Shown here: piece by piece, positions 8,964-17,084 of the stretch | Layout: the number at the start of each line of letters is the position of its first letter | Numbering within the stretch: position 1 is the stretch's first letter | From: Endozoicomonas sp965208385 | Lineage (GTDB): Bacteria > Pseudomonadota > Gammaproteobacteria > Pseudomonadales > Endozoicomonadaceae | NCBI GenBank assembly: GCA_965208385.1 | Contig: CBDBOO010000066.1 | Span: 161,861-225,860 of the forward strand | Direction: 5' to 3' | DNA: 64,000 nucleotides | Notes under the pieces: model-generated | Told to the model about the DNA's origin: nothing | The model's database searches: none | The model's input: the letters and a program-made list of their open reading frames with translations, nothing else | Program-made: the position numbers and the translations under genes

Positions 8964-9305
8964 ATGCAGGACATGAATAGCATTGCCAGTCTGACATCAA
9001 ATCGAATCACTTTACCGGACGGCCCGGCTATGGGTGATGGGGTTATTGCTTCAAATCCTGTCTCTGGTGCTACAAGCTCTGATTCAGTGGATTTTGCCAG
9101 TGTATTTGATGGTGCTCTGTCGCACGTTAGTGGCTTGCAGGAGAGTGCGGGTACTATGCAGACAGCGGTTGAAATGGGGGTTTCTGAAGACCTCGTAGGT
9201 ACCATGATTGCCAGCCAGAAAGCCTCGCTTTCATTTCAGGCGACTATTCAGGTGCGTAATCGAATTGTCTCTGCCTATGAAACTGTTTTCAATATGCCCG
9301 TTTAA
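8964..9305 (+). CDS. fliE: Flagellar hook-basal body protein FliE
   Basis: Periplasmic adaptor joining the MS ring to the rod. It is 113 aa, the usual size, with a variable N-terminus and the conserved C-terminal helices (TAVEMGVSEDLVGTMIASQK and FQATIQVRNRIVSAYETVF). It opens the fliE-F-G-H-actin-I-J series, 48 bases after lafK. Those 48 bases contain no sigma54 or sigma28 site that I can see. Confidence 0.95.
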   Translation: MQDMNSIASLTSNRITLPDGPAMGDGVIASNPVSGATSSDSVDFASVFDGALSHVSGLQESAGTMQTAVEMGVSEDLVGTMIASQKASLSFQATIQVRNRIVSAYETVFNMPV

Positions 9306-9321
9306 GGCTGGAGGTTAGTTT

Positions 9322-10923
9322 GTGAACGCAACAGTGAAAACTGTTCCTCCGAATACAGTTCAGCGTGTCCGGCAGGGAGCTGAGGATCTGAAGAAAAAGG
9401 TTCGGGGTGATCTTCCTCAACTCATCAAAGATAACCAGCTTTCATTGATGCTAATGGCTGCAGGATTGGCAGCAGTACTGGTCGTAATGATGATCTGGAG
9501 CAGTAATGGCGATCTCAGACCTCTTTTTGGTCGTCAGGAGATGTACGACACCGCTGCCGTACTTGAGAGCCTGGATAGCGCGCAGATTGACTATCAGATC
9601 CATCCGGAAAGTGGTCAGGTTCTTGTGGCAAGAGAAAACATGAGCCGGGCAAGAATGCAGCTGGCCACAGCCGGTATTCAGGCTAAATCACCTGCGGGTA
9701 TGGAGTTGCTTTCCAGTGAGGGGCAGTTGGGTCGCAGTCAGTTTGTAGAGAGTGTTCAATATAGAGAAGGGCTGCAAGGGGAGATTTCCCAGACTATTAC
9801 CAGTCTCAGACAAGTGAGATCTGCCAGGGTTCATTTGGCGGTTCCTGAACGAACCGCTTTTCTCAGGGATCAGGCAGAGCCGTCTGCTTCGGTTTATGTG
9901 GATCTTTATCCAGGAGCTACGCTGGATAATCGTCAGGTCCAGGGCATTATAAATCTGGTTGCAGGCAGTTTGCCTCAGCTGAAAGCTGAAAATATCACGG
10001 TGCTGGATCAGAACAGCAATCCATTAAATAGTGATATGGATACAGGTAATGAAGAGGCCGACCGGCAGCTGGAGTATATACAGAAAATTGAGCGGCAGTT
10101 TGTCCGACGACTTTCGGCATTGCTTGAGCCTGTTGTGGGACCGGGGAATTTGAGAGTGGCTGTTAATGCCCGGGTTGATTTCAGTTATCAGGAAAATTCA
10201 CGGGAAGGTTTTGATCCGGACAATTCTGTTCTGAGAAGCGAAAGCTTCAGTGGTACAGGTCAGGATAATACCCGAACCCTGGCGTCGGGTGTCCCAGGTG
10301 TAGTGGCGAATACCACACCGAATGCAGCACAACCGGATGCTGAGCCAGAATCATCAGTGTCACGAATACGCAACTATGAAATGGGGCGGACACTGAGCTT
10401 TCAGAGACAGGACGCTTTTCGTCTGGAGCAGGTGAATGTTGCTGTCATTCTGAATAGAAATGTTGCCGGACTGGATGGTGAGGGTGCTGAACTTACTCTT
10501 GAGGCAGTCAACAGTCTTCTCAGTAATGCTGCGGGGATCGATGTTAATCGTGGTGATCGGGTTACAGTGCAGGCTCTGCCATTTTTTGATGTCAGGCAGG
10601 AAATAAACCTGGCGACAGAAGGAGGAGTCTTTGAGAGTAACAGTACTCAGCTGATGGTATTTGCAATCATTGGGCTGATCGTTGTTATCGTTATAACTAT
10701 TTTGGTTGTCTATCTGGTAAGAAGGCGCCGGGATAAGCGTAATAAACAGGAAATTGAGCAGGAGTTGGCGATGCTTGATGCCAATGGTGATATCCATGAC
10801 GCCCGTGATGGTGATCTGGCTGCTTCCGAGTTCCGCTCTGCAGATCGGGTGCGTGATCTGGCCAAGTCCAGTCCTGAACAGATTGCCGGAATCCTTGAAC
10901 GCTGGATGAAAGAGGGTGACTAA
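9322..10923 (+). CDS. fliF: Flagellar MS-ring protein FliF
   Basis: Inner-membrane ring that is the base of the flagellum and houses the export gate. It is 533 aa with membrane helices at about 40-60 and 440-462, ring-building motifs between them (RVHLAVPERTAFLRDQAEPS, ASVYVDLYPG), a large periplasmic part, and a cytoplasmic C-terminus ending ILERWMKEGD, which should bind FliG. The start is GTG at 9322 with GGAGG about 7 bases before it. The stop overlaps the fliG start (TAATG). Confidence 0.96.
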   Translation: MNATVKTVPPNTVQRVRQGAEDLKKKVRGDLPQLIKDNQLSLMLMAAGLAAVLVVMMIWSSNGDLRPLFGRQEMYDTAAVLESLDSAQIDYQIHPESGQVLVARENMSRARMQLATAGIQAKSPAGMELLSSEGQLGRSQFVESVQYREGLQGEISQTITSLRQVRSARVHLAVPERTAFLRDQAEPSASVYVDLYPGATLDNRQVQGIINLVAGSLPQLKAENITVLDQNSNPLNSDMDTGNEEADRQLEYIQKIERQFVRRLSALLEPVVGPGNLRVAVNARVDFSYQENSREGFDPDNSVLRSESFSGTGQDNTRTLASGVPGVVANTTPNAAQPDAEPESSVSRIRNYEMGRTLSFQRQDAFRLEQVNVAVILNRNVAGLDGEGAELTLEAVNSLLSNAAGIDVNRGDRVTVQALPFFDVRQEINLATEGGVFESNSTQLMVFAIIGLIVVIVITILVVYLVRRRRDKRNKQEIEQELAMLDANGDIHDARDGDLAASEFRSADRVRDLAKSSPEQIAGILERWMKEGD

Positions 10924-11942
10924 TGAGTACCGCAGCAATGGATGATAACCCGGTTGCATCAACACGTTCTGATATTGAGCGGGTTTCAATTGTCTTACTG
11001 GGGCTGGGTGAAAATCTTGCTCCCCAGGTTCTGAAGCAGATGTCTGCCAAGACGGTAGGGCAACTTTCACAGGTTTTGCCTAAAGTCAGTGGTGTTGTTG
11101 AATCTGAACTGGAGGCCATCATGAATGGTCTAATCCAGGAGTGTGACGACGCACCCTTGTTTGCAGATAAAAGTGGTATCAATCATGCCTTGCGAAAGGC
11201 TTTGGGTGAAAAAAGAGCGGCTGATCTGCTGCAGTCTGAAGAGGGGGCCCGGTACAGTGAGGTTCTCGAAAAGCTGCATATGCTTGATCCTGCTTTGATA
11301 GCCCGGTTGATTGTTCACGAACATCCGCAGTTACAGACCATTACCCTGGCCTGCATAGACCCTGCTAAAAGTGCGGCTGTTTTGTCGCATCTTGATGAGG
11401 AGACTCAGGTTGAGCTGGCCGTTCGTCTGGCTAATCTCGATTCAGTTCCGACCTTATCTCTTCAGGCTGTCAGTGGTCTTCTTGACAGTCTCACTGAATC
11501 CGAGGTCAGTACCTACAATATTCATGGTGTTGGCCAGTTGGCAGAAGTACTCAACCATATGGATGCTGAATCCGGTGATGCTCTGCTGGAAACAGTGAGA
11601 AAGAATGATTCAGAGCTGGCAGATCGTGTTGCGTCTCTGAGATTCACCTTTGAGCATGTGCTTGAGTTGGAAATGTCTGCGTTGAGAACGTTGATTGAAA
11701 ATGTCGACAACGATGTACTTGCTCTGGCTCTGCGGGGGGTTCCGCAACCCCGTCAGGAGTATATCTACTCTTGTCTTGGCAAGCGCTCTGCAGCCATGTT
11801 GCGTGAAGAAATTGAATCCGGCGTTAGTGTTCGTGCGACCAGGGTCAATGAAGCCCGGTCACAGATTACGGCTCTGGCGCGCCGATTGGGTCGTAATGGT
11901 GAAATAGAACTGGTCTCCTCCCGTGAAGAAATGGTGAGTTGA
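10923..11942 (+). CDS. fliG: Flagellar motor switch protein FliG
   Basis: C-ring protein that binds FliF and meets the stator to produce torque. It is 339 aa, normal length. Conserved blocks include LLGLGENLAPQVLKQM near the start, EHPQLQTITLACIDP in the middle, and the torque domain (FEHVLELEMSALRTLIENVD; DVLALALRGVPQPRQEYIYS; KRSAAMLREEIESG). It overlaps the fliF stop by one base. Confidence 0.96.
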   Translation: MSTAAMDDNPVASTRSDIERVSIVLLGLGENLAPQVLKQMSAKTVGQLSQVLPKVSGVVESELEAIMNGLIQECDDAPLFADKSGINHALRKALGEKRAADLLQSEEGARYSEVLEKLHMLDPALIARLIVHEHPQLQTITLACIDPAKSAAVLSHLDEETQVELAVRLANLDSVPTLSLQAVSGLLDSLTESEVSTYNIHGVGQLAEVLNHMDAESGDALLETVRKNDSELADRVASLRFTFEHVLELEMSALRTLIENVDNDVLALALRGVPQPRQEYIYSCLGKRSAAMLREEIESGVSVRATRVNEARSQITALARRLGRNGEIELVSSREEMVS

Positions 11943-11966
11943 TATTGGAAGTACTAGGAATAGCGA

Positions 11967-13211
11967 ATGATGAAAAAACGTTCTGACGTCAGTGTCTTCC
12001 GCTTTCCCGGATCAGATCATAGTTCGGAAAAACAAAAAACTGAATCAGTGTTTCAGGCAATGACTCCGTTTTTTGTACCCGATGCTGAACCGACTTTAGG
12101 AAATGAAGTCGTTTCCTCTGAAGATGAATTTCAACCGATGATGGTTGATAAGGGTAAGCCTTTAGAGCTTGATGAGCCTGTCTATGCACCGATGGAAATA
12201 CCGGAGCAATTGGCTGAAATCGAAAATACGGACCCCGCTGATATTGAGTCAGAGATTGAGGTTGGTTCGGAAACGGCGTTAGCAGGAGTACATGACTCAA
12301 CTCCCCCAAGCACCAGTACTTCTGATCAGGACAATGGGCCGAAAATGGTTCAGCAGGTGCTTGATGAGATGTATTCCAAAGGTGTTGAGCTTGGCAGGGA
12401 AGAGGGGAGAAGCGCGCTCGAACAGGAAATTCGACAGCAGGCCATGGTTGAAGGTAGAGCTATTGGCGACGCTGAGGGACGGGAAGTCGGTTATGAGGAA
12501 GGGCTCAACAAGGGCTCTGGTGAGCTCGAACGACGCCTGTCGATCATGCAAAGCATGAATCAGGAGTTGGAAGACAGAAAGCAGGTACTTAATTCCGAGC
12601 AGGTGGTTCTTGCGGCAAGGTTATTGGAACGACTGGCTATGGAGGTGGTGAGAGCCGAGTTAAAAAACTCTCCCGAACAGATCGGTAATCTTGTCCGTGA
12701 AGCCACCCGAATTATGGAAAAGGCGGATAATGAACATCTTAATGTCCGTGTTAACCCCGCGGATATTCCCTGGCTTGAGGAATTAATTCAATCCAGTGCC
12801 CAGTCTTATGTACTGGTTCCGGATGAGAGTATATCAAGGGGCGGTTGTCGTATAGAAGGTTCGTTGAGTGAAATTGATGCAACCCTGGAAAAACGGATGG
12901 AAGATGGTATTCATCAACTGAGATCTTTCCTGCTGGACAAACCGGAAAATGCCCCTCCGGTTGACCTGTCTCCAGTACTGGATGATATCAATGCGCCGGA
13001 TTCCAAAGAAGCGTTAACCTTTGAAAAATTTAAACCTGATGATGATTACGCCAGCGTTGCGGCCTCTGTTAACAGAGAAAATCAGGTGAAAACCCGAGGT
13101 GCAGTTCCCACATTCTTGAATGAGCAGGGCCACCCGGATCAATCAATGTCAGCTGAACCAGATGATTCCTTATCATCTGGTTTGGGCGCCTGGGGAAGCC
13201 TGGGCCAGTGA
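11967..13211 (+). CDS. fliH: Flagellar export ATPase regulator FliH, with extended ends
   Basis: Cytoplasmic stator of the FliI export ATPase, linking it to FliN. At 414 aa it is far longer than the usual 220-270. An acidic, Pro-containing N-terminal region (about 30-130) precedes the typical Gly-spaced helix (GVELGREEGRSALE, GRAIGDAEGREVGYEEG; about 140-190). The globular C-terminal FliH domain follows (ERLAMEVVRAELKNSPEQ; VRVNPADIPWLEELI; GGCRIEGSLSEIDATLEKR). A ~90-residue unstructured acidic tail ends in GLGAWGSLGQ. The extensions sit next to the actin-like gene, so a joint role is possible but unproven. Confidence 0.9.
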   Translation: MMKKRSDVSVFRFPGSDHSSEKQKTESVFQAMTPFFVPDAEPTLGNEVVSSEDEFQPMMVDKGKPLELDEPVYAPMEIPEQLAEIENTDPADIESEIEVGSETALAGVHDSTPPSTSTSDQDNGPKMVQQVLDEMYSKGVELGREEGRSALEQEIRQQAMVEGRAIGDAEGREVGYEEGLNKGSGELERRLSIMQSMNQELEDRKQVLNSEQVVLAARLLERLAMEVVRAELKNSPEQIGNLVREATRIMEKADNEHLNVRVNPADIPWLEELIQSSAQSYVLVPDESISRGGCRIEGSLSEIDATLEKRMEDGIHQLRSFLLDKPENAPPVDLSPVLDDINAPDSKEALTFEKFKPDDDYASVAASVNRENQVKTRGAVPTFLNEQGHPDQSMSAEPDDSLSSGLGAWGSLGQ

Positions 13212-13232
13212 CAAAGTTTCAGGAGAGAGTGA

Positions 13233-14219
13233 ATGACATCACTGGTCGTTATTGATGAAGGGTCTGCTCAGGCGAAAGCCACTTTTCTTTCATCATCGGG
13301 TGACGTTGTTACCCGGATAATACCTTCACGGATAGCGGAACAGGCCAAGGTTGACTTGAATGGGTATTCCCCATCGGCTTATTTTACCGGTGAAGGTGGA
13401 GAGTTTACGGTTGATGGTGATTTTGACGATATTATTCGAACCAATATATCGTCCTATCAGACGTCGGAAGCCAATCGTGCACTGGTTCATGAAACGCTGC
13501 GTCAGTGTGGTTTTGCGGGACAGCCGGTAAAAGTGGCTGTGACGTTACCCATGAGCCAGTTTTTTTCTAAAGTGCAGGGAACTCCGATCAATCAAAAACT
13601 GATTACCCGGAAAAAACGAAATATTCTTGGTGATATTCGTTCAGCATCAGGGTTGCCACTGGCTGAAATTATTGACTGTATGGTCTATCCGGAAGGTATT
13701 CCGGCACTGTTTGATACTATTCGAAATGATCAGGGTGATTTAAAACCCGGTTATGAAGAAGGAATGAAAATACTGGTGGTGGATATTGGCGGTACTACTA
13801 CGGATGTTTCTGTGGTCACTCCCAAAGGAACCATCGAGGCATACGACAGTTTCAATACCGGTGTACTGACCATTGCTGAGCGTTTTTCTGAACTCGCCGC
13901 GCCCCAATTTGGCCTGAAGCGTATCCCACGGGCAACCGCTGAACAGGCGCTGAAGGATGGCAAGTTGAAAAACATTGACGTCTCCCGGGTTGTTCATAAA
14001 GCCTGTCGTAATGTAATGCTGACGATTCTGCGTGAGCTGGAGGCCATGGCGCCAACGCCTGCACTGCTGGATTGTGTATTGATTGTCGGTGGTGGAGCCG
14101 CACTGATTGGGGAAGAGCTGGCCTCTGAGATGGGCGTTAAGGCACTGATTCCAGACGATCCTGATATGGCTATATCCCGCGGAATTTATAAACTCGAAAC
14201 CCTGAAGAGTGCGTCCTGA
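13233..14219 (+). CDS. ParM/StbA-like actin homologue inside the flagellar operon
   Basis: An actin-fold ATPase of the ParM/StbA family, known mainly as plasmid-segregation filaments. It is 328 aa, close to R1 ParM. ATP-binding motifs in order: phosphate-1 loop VVIDEGSAQAKATF (5-18), connect-1 region CMVYPEGIPALF (149-160), phosphate-2 loop LVVDIGGTTTDVSVV (181-195) with D184, and the adenosine motif VLIVGGGAALIGEE (282-295). DFDDIIRTNISSYQTSEAN also aligns with ParM. It starts 21 bases after fliH behind AGGAGAG and ends 5 bases before fliI, so it is cotranscribed with the export ATPase genes. No ParR-like gene or parC-like iterons are adjacent. A role in flagellar placement, number or export is inference. 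Other actin-fold families (MreB, FtsA, Hsp70) fit less well. Confidence 0.88.
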   Translation: MTSLVVIDEGSAQAKATFLSSSGDVVTRIIPSRIAEQAKVDLNGYSPSAYFTGEGGEFTVDGDFDDIIRTNISSYQTSEANRALVHETLRQCGFAGQPVKVAVTLPMSQFFSKVQGTPINQKLITRKKRNILGDIRSASGLPLAEIIDCMVYPEGIPALFDTIRNDQGDLKPGYEEGMKILVVDIGGTTTDVSVVTPKGTIEAYDSFNTGVLTIAERFSELAAPQFGLKRIPRATAEQALKDGKLKNIDVSRVVHKACRNVMLTILRELEAMAPTPALLDCVLIVGGGAALIGEELASEMGVKALIPDDPDMAISRGIYKLETLKSAS

Positions 14220-14224
14220 TACCA

Positions 14225-15562
14225 ATGAAACTTGATGATCTGTCTGCTCGATTAGCTGAAGCAACCGACAATGTTCAGGTGCCCGTTGGCCAGGCACTGG
14301 GGCGATTGCAAAGAGTTAAAGGTTACTGTCTGGAAGCTACAGGCTGCAAGCTCAGTACCGGCCAACGTTGTCGGATTGGTAGAGTTGATGGCTCAACGCT
14401 GGAGGCGGAAGTCGTCGGTTTTGATGGTAATCGTTTGTTTCTTATGCCTCTTGAACAGCCATCAAGATTGAGCAGCGGTGATTGGGTTATGCCTGTGGAT
14501 GCTGACAGCCATATCCCTGTGGGTCCTGAACTGCTGGGTCGTGTTATCGATGGAACCGGTAACCCTCTTGATGGTAAAGGCAGTTTAAATGCCAGTGATC
14601 AGACAACTCTGCAGGGAAAGGCCATCAACCCGCTGTCACGCAGACCCATCAGTGAACCACTGGATGTGGGGATTCGGGCAATAAACAGTCTGCTGACTGT
14701 TGGAAAAGGCCAGAGGCTGGGTTTGTTTGCAGGCAGTGGTGTCGGTAAAAGTGTTCTTCTGGGAATGATGACACGGTATACCAGTGCTGAAATTACAGTG
14801 GTTGGTCTTGTGGGTGAGCGTGGTCGGGAGGTGAGAGAGTTTATCGAAAACAGTCTGGGCCCGGAAGGTATGAAACGTGCCGTGGTGGTAGCTGCGCCGG
14901 CCGACAGTTCACCGGTCATGCGAATGCGAGCTTCGCAGCTCTGTCATAGAATTGCTGAATATTTCAGGGACTCAGGCAAGGATGTTTTATTACTGATGGA
15001 TTCCCTGACTCGTTATGCTCAGGCCCAGCGGGAAATTGCCCTGGCTGTGGGTGAGCCTCCGGCAACTAAAGGCTATCCACCGTCTGTGTTCAGTATGTTA
15101 CCTGCATTGGTTGAGCGTGCGGGTAACAGTGATTCGGAACATGGTTCTCTGACCGCATTTTACACCGTATTGTCAGAGGGTGATGACCAGCAGGATCCTG
15201 TTGCTGATGCTGCTCGAGCCATTCTCGATGGGCATTTTGTACTGAGTCGTGAGTTGGCGGAAGCAGGGCACTACCCTGCAATTGATATTGAACAATCCAT
15301 CAGTCGGGTGATGCCTCAGGTGGTGAGTCAGGAGCATATTAAGAGAAGCCAGTTATTTCGCCGCAGTTACTCCACTTATCGCAAAAACAGTGATTTGATG
15401 ACACTGGGTGCTTATCGTAAAGGTACTGATCCCAAGATTGACGACGCGATACGCATGTATCCATCTCTGGAGAAATTCCTGTGTCAGTCAATGTTAGAGG
15501 CATCGCCTTATAACGAGTCCCTGCTGGCGCTGGATTCACTTTGGTCAGGTAAGGGATCATGA
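14225..15562 (+). CDS. fliI: Flagellum-specific export ATPase FliI
   Basis: F1-like hexameric ATPase of flagellar type III export. It is 445 aa. Walker A is GSGVGKS (170-176), Walker B ends at D259 in VLLLMDSLTRYA, and AGSGVGKSVLLGMM and GERGREVREFIEN are family hallmarks. The N-terminal barrel and C-terminal substrate-binding region are complete. It starts 5 bases after the actin-like gene and overlaps fliJ by 4 bases (ATGA). Confidence 0.97.
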   Translation: MKLDDLSARLAEATDNVQVPVGQALGRLQRVKGYCLEATGCKLSTGQRCRIGRVDGSTLEAEVVGFDGNRLFLMPLEQPSRLSSGDWVMPVDADSHIPVGPELLGRVIDGTGNPLDGKGSLNASDQTTLQGKAINPLSRRPISEPLDVGIRAINSLLTVGKGQRLGLFAGSGVGKSVLLGMMTRYTSAEITVVGLVGERGREVREFIENSLGPEGMKRAVVVAAPADSSPVMRMRASQLCHRIAEYFRDSGKDVLLLMDSLTRYAQAQREIALAVGEPPATKGYPPSVFSMLPALVERAGNSDSEHGSLTAFYTVLSEGDDQQDPVADAARAILDGHFVLSRELAEAGHYPAIDIEQSISRVMPQVVSQEHIKRSQLFRRSYSTYRKNSDLMTLGAYRKGTDPKIDDAIRMYPSLEKFLCQSMLEASPYNESLLALDSLWSGKGS

Positions 15563-15984
15563 AGAAAAAACGACAGCTCAATCGATTGCTGGAAATCAGG
15601 GAAATACAGTGTCGACAGGTTATGGTATCGCTGTCAGAGGAAGAAGGCAGGTTGCAGCTTGAGGAGCAAAGGCTCAATCAGTTGGAAACTTATCAGAAAA
15701 CCTATGAATGGCAGGAAGGGACTCATATTGATGGCCTTGCATTGACAACGGCTCAGATGATGTCTGTCACGGTTGATCGGGCAGTAAGGCATCAAAAACA
15801 GCAAGTGGCCGTACAGCAGGTTCAGTGTCGCTCTGCCCGGGACAGTTATATTCAGGAAAAGCGTCAGGTGAGTACCACTGAAATGCTGGTTGAAAAGCAT
15901 AACAGGGTGTTAGAAAAGAAAAGCAGTAAAGCTGAGCAAAAACAGATGGATGAATTTGCCATGCGCTCTGTTCAGATGTCATAA
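15559..15984 (+). CDS. fliJ: Flagellar export stalk protein FliJ
   Basis: Small coiled-coil protein that acts as the central stalk of the FliI ring. It is 141 aa and nearly all helical, rich in Gln, Glu, Lys and Arg, starting MKKKRQLNRLLEIREIQCRQ. Sequence conservation in FliJ is low; the call rests on size, coiled-coil composition and the ATGA overlap with fliI. It is the last gene of this rightward run. Confidence 0.9.
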   Translation: MKKKRQLNRLLEIREIQCRQVMVSLSEEEGRLQLEEQRLNQLETYQKTYEWQEGTHIDGLALTTAQMMSVTVDRAVRHQKQQVAVQQVQCRSARDSYIQEKRQVSTTEMLVEKHNRVLEKKSSKAEQKQMDEFAMRSVQMS

Positions 15985-15985
15985 A

Positions 15986-16066
15986 CGACAGTAAAAGAGC
16001 TTTGTTTCTGCTAACGAAAACTGTCGTAAGAGAGCTGCGCTCGCTACCTCTTTCGACAGCCTCTAC
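15986..16066. terminator. Stem-loops between convergent fliJ and speB
   Basis: ACGACAGT at 15987-15994 pairs with ACTGTCGT at about 16019-16026. A second stem pairs GTCGTAAGAG with CTCTTTCGAC, closing a loop that contains AGCTGCGCTCGCT. The two share bases, so they are alternatives. They lie between genes that run toward each other and are the best candidate for a two-way stop, though no long T tract follows. Confidence 0.4.
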
Positions 16067-16121
16067 GCTGGGTGTGTAGCTGGGTGTGTAGCTGGGTGTG
16101 TAGCTGGGTGTGTAGCTGGGT
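16067..16121. repeat. 12-bp tandem repeat next to the speB stop
   Basis: Four full copies plus a partial copy of GCTGGGTGTGTA run right up to the stop codon of speB. The array is between genes. It looks like replication-slippage expansion. Confidence 0.9.
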
Positions 16122-17041
16122 TAATCTTTCAATCTTGCGTATAAATGCAGCATATCCAGCGCTACGGTAGCTGCTGCCAGGGCTGTTATTTCTCCGTGGT
16201 CGTAAGCGGGAGAAACTTCCACAACATCCATTCCGACAATATTCAAACCCTCTAATCCCCTGATCAATTTCAATGCTTTATCAGTGGTCAGGCCGCCGCA
16301 AACCGGTGTTCCGGTTCCCGGTGCATAAGCCGGATCCAGACAGTCGACATCAAACGTAAGATAGATAGGAAGCTTGCCCGCTTTCTCGTGAATCTGATCG
16401 AGGATTATCTGAGTTGATGTTTCGTTAACATAATCGGCTTCGAGTACGTTAAACCGTGTGGAATTTCGGCTGAAGGTGGTCCGGATGCCAATCTGTGTTG
16501 AGTGCACAGGATCGATCAGATTTTCTTTCTGGGCGGTATGAAACATGGTTCCATGATCAAATTCACCACCCTGATCATAATCATCGGTGTGTGCATCAAA
16601 GTGAATAAGTGCAAGCTTTCCATAATGAGCGGCGTGGGCACGAAGCAATGGCAATGTCACGAAATGGTCACCGCCAAAGCTGAGAACTTTTTTACCTGCA
16701 GCCAGCATTTTTCGGGTGTGGCTTTCCAGTCTCTGGCTCATTTGAGCCGCATCACCACAATCAAACACCAGGTCACCACAGTCAACCATATTGAGCTGGT
16801 CAGAGAGTTTGAAATCCCATGGCCAGCGAATGGGTTCCCAGGCCAGATTCATTGACGCTTTACGAATGGCCTGTGGTCCCATCCGGCTACCACTTCTGCC
16901 TGTGGTTGCCAGATCAAAGGGAACGCCGGTTATAACTATATCGGCATTGCTTTCGGAGGGTTCAAAATCCAGAGGTTGACGAAGAAAACCAAAGGCATTG
17001 GAGTATAAAGAGTAGTCTTCGTGATCAGCCAGTGTTGCCAT
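16121..17041 (-). CDS. speB: Agmatinase SpeB
   Basis: Cytoplasmic enzyme that hydrolyses agmatine to putrescine and urea. At 306 aa it has the length of E. coli SpeB. Mn-binding ureohydrolase residues are all present: H126 (SFGGDHFVTLP), D149, H151 and D153 (HFDAHTDDYD), D230 and D232 (TFDVDCLDPAYAPGTG). It is the last gene of speE-speA-speD-speB and turns the SpeA product into the diamine used by SpeE. It follows speD by 43 bases. Confidence 0.96.
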   Translation of the reverse strand: MATLADHEDYSLYSNAFGFLRQPLDFEPSESNADIVITGVPFDLATTGRSGSRMGPQAIRKASMNLAWEPIRWPWDFKLSDQLNMVDCGDLVFDCGDAAQMSQRLESHTRKMLAAGKKVLSFGGDHFVTLPLLRAHAAHYGKLALIHFDAHTDDYDQGGEFDHGTMFHTAQKENLIDPVHSTQIGIRTTFSRNSTRFNVLEADYVNETSTQIILDQIHEKAGKLPIYLTFDVDCLDPAYAPGTGTPVCGGLTTDKALKLIRGLEGLNIVGMDVVEVSPAYDHGEITALAAATVALDMLHLYARLKD

Positions 17042-17084
17042 TTTATGTTCCCTGCAGCCAGAGTTATTCTGGCTGCTGTTTCAA

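Noticed and set aside
13233..14219. Reading the actin-like gene as a complete plasmid partition system
   Set aside because: No ParR-like small gene or parC iterons are seen on either side, and the flanks are fliH and fliI without mobile-element borders.
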